NCBI RefSeq assembly: GCF_000969415.1
Contig: NZ_JZEX01000173.1
Span: 33,427 to 97,426, forward strand
DNA from: Devosia geojensis
GTDB lineage: Bacteria; Pseudomonadota; Alphaproteobacteria; Rhizobiales; Devosiaceae
Length of the DNA: 64,000 nt
Direction of reading: 5' to 3'
The notes beneath the pieces were generated by a model. That model had not been told where the DNA came from. It made no database searches and saw only the letters and a list, made by a program, of their open reading frames with translations. This document shows, in pieces, positions 1 through 6,854 of the stretch. The position numbers and the translations under genes are program-made. The number at the start of each line of letters is the position of its first letter. Position 1 is the stretch's first letter.

Positions 1-429
1 CACATGATCGCGCTCGGAGATATCCTTGATGACAGCGCGAAGCTTGAGACCAAGCTCTTTTGCGGCGCGCCAGCGGAGGCGACCGAAGACCAGCATGTAG
101 CGGCCGGGTCGCTGCGGGTGAGGGCGAAGGAGCGCCGGGGAGTTCTGGCCGGAACTGCGGATCGACTCCAACACCTGAGCGTAGTCGGCCTCGTAATCTT
201 CCTGATCGACGTTGAGCCGGTCGTTGGCGAAAGATTGGTCTACCAGGTCGGGGTCAACCTCGATTATCGTCTCACCCTCGAGCAGCTTGCCTGCCTGGGC
301 CGCCATTTCGTCGATCGAGCTTATGAGCGATCGTGATGCCCCCTTGAAGGTGTAGTCTCGTGCAACTGGGCGCTCGGCGGGAGCGTCGCCGTTGTCCATG
401 ATGCTGGCAAAGGGATTTTTCCGCGCCAT
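1..429 (-). CDS. repB: RepB, ParB-family plasmid partition protein (partial, N-terminal 143 residues)
   Basis: This is the centromere-binding partner of RepA in repABC plasmid segregation. Reading on the minus strand from ATG at 429, the protein begins MARKNPFASIMD and runs open to the window edge, so only the first 143 of an expected 320-340 residues are present. Residues 90-143 contain the start of the ParB nuclease-like domain, with R-HPQRPGRYMLVFGRLRWRAAKELG matching the ParB box I/II signature. A purine-rich GGGGGTG lies about 10 bases before the ATG. It sits 75 bases downstream of repA on the same strand, the normal repA-repB order, so repC is expected just outside the window. Family assignment is firm; the C-terminal DNA-binding half cannot be judged. 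Confidence 0.9.
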   Translation of the reverse strand, partial: MARKNPFASIMDNGDAPAERPVARDYTFKGASRSLISSIDEMAAQAGKLLEGETIIEVDPDLVDQSFANDRLNVDQEDYEADYAQVLESIRSSGQNSPALLRPHPQRPGRYMLVFGRLRWRAAKELGLKLRAVIKDISERDHV

Positions 430-487
430 TTGACTAGCACCCCCTTATGCGGTTTATGCGCTTGAAACCGTGGGCTTTTTTGGCGGT

Positions 488-503
488 TTTGACGGCAGTC
501 AAC
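488..503. promoter_or_regulatory. parS-like centromere site between repA and repB
   Basis: On the minus strand the 16 bases read GTTGACTGCCGTCAAA, one mismatch from the repABC parS consensus GTTNNNNGCNNNNAAC, with inner arms TTGAC and GTCAA forming an inverted repeat. It lies just past the repA stop codon in the repA-repB gap, a place where such sites occur in Ti-type plasmids. The single copy and the mismatch make this a candidate only. Confidence 0.45.
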
Positions 504-504
504 A

Positions 505-1728
505 TCATAACCGCCCCCATGCCTGGTGGATCAGTCCCTGAATCTCGAAGTTCACGGCATCCATGCTGTCGATCGCCCGATCATAGGTATCGCGATTGAA
601 GTTCGATCGCTCGACCTCATAGAGCGTCTGCTTGGTGAGGCCGGCGTCAGAAATCGCCGTGGATTTGAGCATCGGGCTTTTCAGGATTTCCTCGGCAAGC
701 ATCGACTGCATGAAGCCGACCATCTGCGCCTGGGGAATGTCCGTGGGCTCGTATCGGGTGATGAGATAGCGCAGCCAGTCCAGCTGGACCTTCGCGCCAG
801 CACTCTTGATGGACTTCATGATATTGCCCAGCATCAGCAGAAACTGACTCATGGACATCAGGTCCAGCATCTGCGGGTGGACGGTGATCAGAACCGAGGT
901 GGCGGCCGACAGTGCCGACAGCGTCAGATAGCCAAGCTGCGGAGGGCAATCGACGACCACGACGTCGTAGCGCTCACTGACCGAATCCAATGCCCGGGCG
1001 ACCCTCGTGAAGAACCGCTTTCCTTCCTGAGACGGAGACTGCATGGCAAGCGGCGTCTCGTACTCATATTCCTGCAGCTCCAGGTTCGCCGGGATGATAT
1101 CGAGCAAGGGGAAGTTCGTCTTGCGGATGACATCTTCGGCCGGGGCGGGGTTGTCGTACCGGATCGCGTCGTAGAGCGAGGGGTTCTTGTCGAGCTCCGG
1201 CTGGAAGCCATGGAGGGCTGAAAGCGAAGCCTGCGGATCGAGATCCACCGTCAGGACCCTGTGACCGGTGAGCGCCAGATGCTGCGCGAGGTGCGCCGTG
1301 GTGGTGGTCTTTCCCGATCCACCCTTGAAGTTGACGACCGCAATGACCTGCAGCTTCTCGCCAGGTTTGCGGTAGGGCACATACTTCTTGGAATCCGATC
1401 GCCCGTGCTTATCGAGATAGTCCCGAAGCTCGGTCATCTGCTCGGCCGCGTAAAAGCGCCGCCCGCCGGCACCGACGAAAGGCTCAGGACCTTTCTTTTC
1501 AAGATGGAGGCGCTTCAGATTGTTCGGACTGATCCCAAGATAGTGGGCAACTTCGGCCATGGAGAACCGCCGAAGGGTCTTCTGGCCCTCGGTCGGAAAC
1601 TTCTCGACGCGCAATTGGTCGAGCTTGCGCGAGATCTCGGCCCCTTGGGCAAGGATCTTGTCGTCAAACTCAAAACTTGGGAGAAATGCCATCTCCGCTT
1701 CGTCCCCCAAATGAGAAAATAGCGCCAT
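505..1728 (-). CDS. repA: RepA, ParA-family partition ATPase
   Basis: RepA is the Walker-type ATPase that moves repABC plasmids with RepB and represses its own operon. The 407-residue protein has an N-terminal MerR-like helix-turn-helix (about residues 52-108, FSMAEVAHYLGISPNNLKRL) and a deviant Walker A KGGSGKTT at 135-142, followed by VLTVDLDPQASLS and VVVDCPP. Length is normal for the family. I start it at ATG 1728 because AAGG lies 7 bases upstream; a TTG at 1746 is also in frame. It is followed at 75 bases by repB. The 430 bases upstream should carry its promoter and operator. Confidence 0.93.
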   Translation of the reverse strand: MALFSHLGDEAEMAFLPSFEFDDKILAQGAEISRKLDQLRVEKFPTEGQKTLRRFSMAEVAHYLGISPNNLKRLHLEKKGPEPFVGAGGRRFYAAEQMTELRDYLDKHGRSDSKKYVPYRKPGEKLQVIAVVNFKGGSGKTTTTAHLAQHLALTGHRVLTVDLDPQASLSALHGFQPELDKNPSLYDAIRYDNPAPAEDVIRKTNFPLLDIIPANLELQEYEYETPLAMQSPSQEGKRFFTRVARALDSVSERYDVVVVDCPPQLGYLTLSALSAATSVLITVHPQMLDLMSMSQFLLMLGNIMKSIKSAGAKVQLDWLRYLITRYEPTDIPQAQMVGFMQSMLAEEILKSPMLKSTAISDAGLTKQTLYEVERSNFNRDTYDRAIDSMDAVNFEIQGLIHQAWGRL

Positions 1729-2157
1729 ATTCGACCTTTCGGCCAATCTGGCGCCAGTATGAGCGATTCCCTTTCTCTGGCAAGCGATTTTGGGTTAACG
1801 AAACCTTAACGACGCGCCCAGGTCCACTCCAATAAGATCGCTCAGCGGAGCCTAACAGTCTGGGTTCGCGGCGTCGGCGAGCACGTTTTCTGCTGCGTTT
1901 TCACTCGCTTACTTGCTCCGCGATTGATGACTCCGAGAGAACATTCAATGCCACGTGCCGCTGGTTTGATCTATGCAGAACCCTGAGAAGTTTCACAGTC
2001 GTGCATTGCGTCAAACTGGGTGAGTCGGCGCGACTGCCGCTCCATTGCGGCGACTCACTTTCACCCGAGAACATCTGACCCTTAGCCGGCTATACGGCGT
2101 CCACATTTGGCGGGGCTGCCGGAGCAGTTCTGGCAAGTTGTCGCCCTTAAATTCCAC
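1729..2157. other. Intergenic region upstream of repA
   Basis: About 430 bases without a convincing gene. It should hold the repABC promoter (transcribed leftward). A direct repeat TTAACGA occurs twice within 20 bases near 1795-1812. An inverted repeat with 8-base arms GTGAGTCG (2020-2027) and CGACTCAC (2051-2058) lies nearer the fic stop and could act as its terminator or as an operator. No perfect parS consensus was found in this gap. Confidence 0.5.
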
Positions 2158-3387
2158 TCACTTGAAAGACGGTGAAGGCGGTTCCGGGACATTGACTTCG
2201 GCGTCGGTGAAGAGATTCGGAAACAGCCGTTCCCTGAAATCGAGGGGGAAGGCAATGCGTACCGGTGCCTTCGGAGTGTCGGATTTCAGAAACCCGCGCT
2301 CGACGAGATCCGACAGCGTGTTCCGGGCCGTGCGCTCGGATGTTTTCAGCACGAAATTGGCCTCGCCACGGGGCAACCTGCCGTGCCGCAATACGGCCGC
2401 CACCAGATCAGGTGCTCGTTTGTCGTCGACGACATCTTTTATTAGGGCGCGGTAGCGAGCATCGAGCCGTCCGAGGTCGAACATTGCAGTCGAGAACCGT
2501 ACTTGGTCCAGCGCGACCGTAAGGAACCATTCGACGAAATCCTTGAGCGCTGATTCGGAAAGATTTCCCCGGCCATCACGATCACCTTTTCTGGGGCTGT
2601 CGGCGTGATCCATCATGCGCTTGTATTCGCCACGATCTTTCAAGCCACGAGCGAGACCACGAGATATCGACCACAGGCCATTGCCTCCAATACCGGCCTT
2701 GAGCGCCATGGCGTGAGACATCAGGCGACTGACGCGGCCGTTACCGTCTGGAAACGGATGGATGTAATTGAGGCGGTGATGAGCTGACGCAATCGCGATG
2801 ATCCGCAGGCTGGCCTGCTTTTCGGCCATGGCAAACCGCTTCTGGAAATACTCCATGAAAGCCACCACCCTGTCAGAAGATGGCGGCTGATGGCGGCCGA
2901 CAGCCACATCATGTTCGGCGGACATCCGGAACTCGCCGGGAACAATCTCGGCCTTAGCACCATCAGGTTTGTCGATGAACCGGAATTCCTCGGGCATCTC
3001 GTCGTAGAAGGCGCGATGAACCCACCGAATGAAATCGATCGAAGTCGGGCTCGGCAGCTCGCCGCGCAACCCGAGGCCGTCAATCATCCTCTGAACTTCA
3101 ACATGGGCCTTCGCCTCCAAGGCGAGGGGACGACGTTCGGGATCTATCTCGGCGCCAGCCAGTGCGCTCTCGATATCTCGAGGTCGGGTGTTGTGGCCTT
3201 CGATTAAATTCGAATAGTACGAATTCATGACTCGTACGAGATCGGCCAATTCGTCAGCGGACTCCGGATGCAAGCCTCGGCCGAGTTCATCGGCGGCCTT
3301 CTGCAGCTCGATTGCAAGATCGGCCAGGACGGTCGGCACTGCGTCGTCAAAAAACAGCGGCTCGATCCGGCCAGGGGTTTCAAGCAT
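2158..3387 (-). CDS. Fic-family protein (predicted AMP-transferase with built-in inhibitory motif)
   Basis: Fic enzymes usually transfer AMP from ATP onto target proteins. The 409-residue protein has the catalytic loop HPFPDGNGR at residues 210-218 with the essential His, and an inhibitory helix motif SNLIEG (S59, E63, G64), which matches S/T-x-x-x-E-G/N and places it among class II Fic proteins with an N-terminal self-inhibition motif. The C-terminal part (about 330-385) resembles a winged helix (LPRGEANFVLKTSERTARNTLSDLVERGFL), common in chromosomal and plasmid Fic-wHTH proteins. I start at ATG 3387; a TTG at 3414 is possible. It stands alone between traR and repA, preceded by a tandem repeat array. 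A toxin or signalling role is inference. Confidence 0.85.
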   Translation of the reverse strand: MLETPGRIEPLFFDDAVPTVLADLAIELQKAADELGRGLHPESADELADLVRVMNSYYSNLIEGHNTRPRDIESALAGAEIDPERRPLALEAKAHVEVQRMIDGLGLRGELPSPTSIDFIRWVHRAFYDEMPEEFRFIDKPDGAKAEIVPGEFRMSAEHDVAVGRHQPPSSDRVVAFMEYFQKRFAMAEKQASLRIIAIASAHHRLNYIHPFPDGNGRVSRLMSHAMALKAGIGGNGLWSISRGLARGLKDRGEYKRMMDHADSPRKGDRDGRGNLSESALKDFVEWFLTVALDQVRFSTAMFDLGRLDARYRALIKDVVDDKRAPDLVAAVLRHGRLPRGEANFVLKTSERTARNTLSDLVERGFLKSDTPKAPVRIAFPLDFRERLFPNLFTDAEVNVPEPPSPSFK

Positions 3388-3456
3388 TCTTTGCCGATCT
3401 CTATCGTGCCTCAATGGATTGCAGTGTAAGGCATTAGAGACAACAAGTCAGCACAA

Positions 3457-3508
3457 TTGCCGATATTAGTTGCCGATCTCCCTTGCCGATATCGGCGGCC
3501 GATCAAGA
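3457..3508. repeat. Tandem 13-bp repeats upstream of fic
   Basis: TTGCCGAT starts at 3457, 3470 and 3483, exactly 13 bases apart, and a degenerate copy CGGCCGAT follows in phase at 3496. The repeats read TTGCCGATATTAG, TTGCCGATCTCCC, TTGCCGATATCGG and CGGCCGATCAAGA. A further TTGCCGAT lies at 3391, directly before the fic ATG. The third and fourth repeats create a perfect palindrome GCCGATATCGGC (3485-3496). They lie in the fic-traR gap, so a regulator binding site for fic is likely; an iteron function is less likely because a repABC origin lies within repC. Confidence 0.75.
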
Positions 3509-3646
3509 CGCGAACCCGAACATGCCTCAAACGGCCGGCCGGATAGGGTAGGGGCCGTAGGCGCCATCGCGGACAACTCTCTTGCCGTCGCCAACCACAA
3601 CTTACACGAGGTAGAGGCGGAACGGCCTTCACGCGGGCGAACAAGA

Positions 3647-4408
3647 TCAGATCAACTGTTGACGTACTGCAAGCGCGACGGCGTGGGTGACGTTGGTGGC
3701 ATCGAGCTTCCGCCGAGCATTCTGCAGGTGATACTCGACCGTCCGAACCTTGGTCCCGACGATTTGCGCGATTTCGGACATGCGCTTGCCTTTTGCCATC
3801 CAGCTCAGACAGAGACTCTCTCTGGGGCTTAGCTTGACGGTGACAGCAGGCATCGGCTCGAGCATCCAGCGACGCGCATAGACATCCACGTGCGCTGCAA
3901 TCGAAGCGGCAAGGAAGGGGCATTTTACCAGGCAATTGTCACACCGGTTCGAGGACGCGAGCGTGAATAATACTGTCCTGCCGAATCCGGCCGACACGGG
4001 CACTGATATCCCCGATGCGATGCCATGATCCCCGGCTTCTCCAAGGAAGCGGACCTGGTCCGGCGACAATGCTCGTGCAAGATCGCGTTCGGACCACGCA
4101 AAGCAGCGTTCAGAACGGCGGGCTTCCTGCACGACGGGATCGATGCTCGCGTATTTCTTGTTGATATAGTGGCCTTGCCATGCGCGCGGGTATGTCGAAA
4201 ACGTGTCGATCTCCGGCCCACAAACCGAGAGATAGGCGAACCAGTCAAATCCCAATTCGCCGGCGAACTCCTTCACCGCGGCTTTGACCGGCGCCATCCC
4301 CTGGGCCGTTTCTAGTGCATCTCGCAACTGGTCGAAGGCTTTGCTCGGCAAGTGTCCTCTCCGGGTGATTTCGTCCTCAAATCGAGTAGTCGCAATTTCG
4401 AGTTGCAT
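3647..4408 (-). CDS. traR: TraR, LuxR-family quorum-sensing transcription activator
   Basis: TraR binds an acyl-homoserine lactone and activates conjugation genes. The 253-residue protein has an autoinducer-binding domain with the family-conserved W77, Y81, D90, P91, W105 and G133 (WQGHYINKKYASIDP; CFAW; SGISVP), and a C-terminal LuxR helix-turn-helix (about 192-253, LSPRESLCLSWMAKGKRMSEIAQIVG and VRTVEYHLQNARRKL). It is divergent from traI with a 154-base gap that holds a palindrome. Three cysteines, C156, C159 and C163, sit at the end of the ligand domain, which is not a general TraR feature. I saw no traM antiactivator nearby. The match to Ti-type TraR is by domain and context. Confidence 0.88.
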   Translation of the reverse strand: MQLEIATTRFEDEITRRGHLPSKAFDQLRDALETAQGMAPVKAAVKEFAGELGFDWFAYLSVCGPEIDTFSTYPRAWQGHYINKKYASIDPVVQEARRSERCFAWSERDLARALSPDQVRFLGEAGDHGIASGISVPVSAGFGRTVLFTLASSNRCDNCLVKCPFLAASIAAHVDVYARRWMLEPMPAVTVKLSPRESLCLSWMAKGKRMSEIAQIVGTKVRTVEYHLQNARRKLDATNVTHAVALAVRQQLI

Positions 4409-4483
4409 CGCAATTCAGCCATAAATGCGGCAACGGCCCCTCGGCACTCCCCCCTGTCTATCACGGCGACGACTCTCCATCCC

Positions 4484-4499
4484 CTGTGACTTTTCACAG
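4484..4499. promoter_or_regulatory. Candidate tra box (TraR operator) in the traR-traI gap
   Basis: A perfect inverted repeat CTGTGA-CTTT-TCACAG lies 64 bases before the traI start and 76 before the traR start. TraR binds an 18-bp palindrome in the same position on Ti plasmids. A related sequence occurs near oriT at 30260. The sequence is not the Ti consensus, so binding is inferred from position and symmetry. Confidence 0.5.
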
Positions 4500-4562
4500 C
4501 TGGCGGTGCGCCGCCGCACGGGATTCAAGAGACCGCAATTCAATGGGTTAAGGATTGGGGTC

Positions 4563-5192
4563 ATGCGCGTCGTCGCCATTTGCCGTACGAGGGCTACAAG
4601 TAGTGAGCAACGTCTGCTCAGGCATATGCATGAACTCCGTGCCAGGGTCTTCAAACACAGGTTGGACTGGGAAGTCCACGTAGAGCACAACCAGGAAACG
4701 GACGAGTACGACCGGCTCGATCCGACTTATCTTGTGCTCGTCGGCAACGATGGACAGGTGATCGGTTGCGCCCGGCTGCTTCCTTCCACCGGGCCGACAA
4801 TGCTCGGTCAAACATTTCCGCTTCTGGCTGGCGCAGCTCGCATACCCCGATCGAGCAGCGTGGTCGAGAGTTCGCGCTTTTGCATCGACACCGAACGCAG
4901 CGACATCGTCTCGGCGAGCGGACTGCGCGACGCCACACACACCTTGTTCGCCGGCATCATCGAATGGTCGATGGCCAATGGGTTCGACCGGATCGTCACT
5001 GTTACCGACGTTCGGTTCGAGCGCATCCTCAACCGGGCGAAATGGCCGCTGGAGCGGCTAGGATCTCCACATCCTGTTGGCAATACCATTGCTGTCGCGG
5101 GTCTCTTACCTGCCGACGAAGCCAGTCTCGAGTTGGTGCGGCCGTCGAGCTACGTCCCCCTCTTCCCGGCCGCTGTTGAAGCCGCGGCCTAA
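4563..5192 (+). CDS. traI: TraI, acyl-homoserine-lactone synthase
   Basis: LuxI-type enzyme that makes an acyl-homoserine lactone from S-adenosylmethionine and an acyl carrier protein. The 209-residue protein carries the conserved residues R26, F30, W36, D50, R71, E102 and R105 in LRARVFKHRLDW, EYDRLDPTYLV, GCARLLPSTGPTML and VESSRFCIDT. Length equals that of Agrobacterium TraI. I start at ATG 4563, with AAGGAT upstream; longer in-frame starts lack family similarity. It is the first gene of the trb operon, 25 bases ahead of trbB. The acyl chain length cannot be read from sequence. Confidence 0.93.
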   Translation: MRVVAICRTRATSSEQRLLRHMHELRARVFKHRLDWEVHVEHNQETDEYDRLDPTYLVLVGNDGQVIGCARLLPSTGPTMLGQTFPLLAGAARIPRSSSVVESSRFCIDTERSDIVSASGLRDATHTLFAGIIEWSMANGFDRIVTVTDVRFERILNRAKWPLERLGSPHPVGNTIAVAGLLPADEASLELVRPSSYVPLFPAAVEAAA

Positions 5193-5217
5193 CCAGCAGC
5201 CGGGCAGGGGGCGGTTT

Positions 5218-6201
5218 ATGAGCGAGTCGAAACGACGGCTGATCCTCGGTCTGCAGGACGCACTTGGCGCCACGGTCACCACCGCCCTCCATGACCCCGA
5301 CGTTGTGGAGGTCATGCTCAACCCCGACGGCAATCTATTCATCGAGCGGGTAGGGCAGGGGATAGCGGCGGCGGGGCGAATGGCCTCCCATGACGCCGAG
5401 ACGGTCATCGGCAAAGTCGCCCACGCCCTCAAGACCGAAGTCGACCAGGACCGACCTATTATTTCCGGGGAATTGCCCCTTGGCGGACATCGCTTTGAGG
5501 GGATTTTGCCACCGGCCGCGCCCGCGCCGATGTTCACGATCCGCAAGCGCGCCTCGATGCTGATCCGCCTCGATCGGTATGTCGCCGATGGCATCATGAC
5601 GCCCGAGCAGGTGGATGTGATCCGCGATTCGATCGTGGACCGGCTCAACATCGTCGTGTCGGGAGGCACCGGAACAGGCAAGACCACACTCACCAACGCG
5701 ATCCTGGCGGAGCTGGTCGAGACCACGCCGGAACACCGGCTGGTGATCCTGGAGGACACTGCCGAGATCCAGTGCGCGGCGGAAAACCATGTGATCCTGC
5801 ACACCACAGACACGGTCGATATGGGCCGTCTATTGAAGTCGACAATGCGGCTGCGTCCGGACCGCATCATCGTGGGCGAAGTCCGCGACGGCGCGGCCCT
5901 CACGCTCTTGAAGGCGTGGAACACTGGCCATCCGGGCGGCATCGCGACGGTTCACTCGAACTCGGCCGCCGCCGCTCTTACCCGCCTTGAACAGCTCGTC
6001 GCCGAAGTCAGCTCCCAGCCGATGCCGGAAGTCATCGGGGAGGCGGTCGACCTGATCGTCTCGATCGAACGCGCGCCCGGCGGGCGAACCGTTCGCGAAA
6101 TCCTGAGGGTCGAAGGCTTTCGCGACGGGCGATACCTCACCACGCCGGTCGGCGCGTCGAAACCCGAATCCATCCAGGGAAGAAATCTTCATGTCGTCTA
6201 A
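5218..6201 (+). CDS. trbB: TrbB, VirB11-like traffic ATPase
   Basis: Hexameric cytoplasmic ATPase that powers pilus assembly and DNA transfer through the type IV secretion channel. The 327-residue protein has Walker [12 protein letters not shown] (about residues 145-155), Walker B in [11 protein letters not shown], and the VirB11 His box region [13 protein letters not shown]. The start at ATG 5218 has the strong ribosome site CAGGGGG. It overlaps trbC by 11 bases, showing translational coupling. Size and order are as in Ti plasmids. Confidence 0.95.
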   Translation: MSESKRRLILGLQDALGATVTTALHDPDVVEVMLNPDGNLFIERVGQGIAAAGRMASHDAETVIGKVAHALKTEVDQDRPIISGELPLGGHRFEGILPPAAPAPMFTIRKRASMLIRLDRYVADGIMTPEQVDVIRDSIVDRLNIVVSGGTGTGKTTLTNAILAELVETTPEHRLVILEDTAEIQCAAENHVILHTTDTVDMGRLLKSTMRLRPDRIIVGEVRDGAALTLLKAWNTGHPGGIATVHSNSAAAALTRLEQLVAEVSSQPMPEVIGEAVDLIVSIERAPGGRTVREILRVEGFRDGRYLTTPVGASKPESIQGRNLHVV

Positions 6202-6559
6202 GAAGGCTTTCACGCTCATGGTCGGCCTCGCGGCCGCATCGCTCGTCATGATCGAACCGGCGCTCGCCAGCGGGGGAGGGGGCCTGCCCTGGGAAGGGCC
6301 GTTGGAGCAGATCCAGGAATCCATCACTGGCCCGGTCGCCGGCGCTATCGCGCTCGCAGCCGTCGCCATTGCGGGCGGCATGTTGATCTTCGGCGGCGAG
6401 TTGAACGATTTCGCCCGCCGGCTTTGCTACATCGTGCTCGTCGCCGGCATCCTGCTCGGCGCAACTCAGATCGTCGGTCTCTTCGGGTCCAGCGGCTCAT
6501 CCATCGGCGTGCCGCTCGAGGCGCACGAACAAGGGCCGGTGGTTGCCCCGCATGGCTGA
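6191..6559 (+). CDS. trbC: TrbC, pilin precursor (VirB2-like)
   Basis: Small inner-membrane protein processed into the conjugative pilus subunit. The 122 residues begin with a signal sequence ([26 protein letters not shown], likely cut after ALA-S), followed by two hydrophobic segments (about 48-68 and 78-100). This matches the VirB2/TrbC pattern. It overlaps both trbB and trbD. RP4 TrbC is cyclised by TraF; the traF gene in this window makes similar maturation plausible. Confidence 0.9.
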   Translation: MSSKKAFTLMVGLAAASLVMIEPALASGGGGLPWEGPLEQIQESITGPVAGAIALAAVAIAGGMLIFGGELNDFARRLCYIVLVAGILLGATQIVGLFGSSGSSIGVPLEAHEQGPVVAPHG

Positions 6560-6851
6560 GAGGGAAAGCCGGCTGGCGACGGCGCGGATACACCGTGCCC
6601 TTTCGCGTCCGACGCTGCTCTTTGGGGCTGACCGTGAGCTCGTGCTTCTGACCGGGCTCGCCGCGGTCATTCTCGTCTTCGTCATCCTGACAACCGTATC
6701 GGCGCTGCTCGGCACGGTCATCTGGATCGTGGTTGTCGGGCTACTGCGCATGATGGCGAAAGCCGATCCACTGATGCGCCGCGTCTACCTGCGCCACATC
6801 AAATACCGCCCCTACTACCGGCCGACCTCTACGCCTTGGCGGACGTTCTGA
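6552..6851 (+). CDS. trbD: TrbD, VirB3-like mating-pair formation protein
   Basis: Inner-membrane component of the transfer apparatus. The 99-residue product starts MAERESRL at ATG 6552 (a start 9 bases earlier is possible) and carries the family pattern [20 protein letters not shown], two membrane segments around 32-72, then [25 protein letters not shown]. Length is the same as in Ti TrbD. It overlaps the end of trbC and is 3 bases ahead of trbE. Confidence 0.92.
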   Translation: MAERESRLATARIHRALSRPTLLFGADRELVLLTGLAAVILVFVILTTVSALLGTVIWIVVVGLLRMMAKADPLMRRVYLRHIKYRPYYRPTSTPWRTF

Positions 6852-6854
6852 CTT

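Noticed and set aside
3457..3508. Replication iterons of a second origin
   Set aside because: The array is phased like iterons but no replication initiator gene is adjacent, and a repABC origin lies in repC; an operator for fic is simpler.
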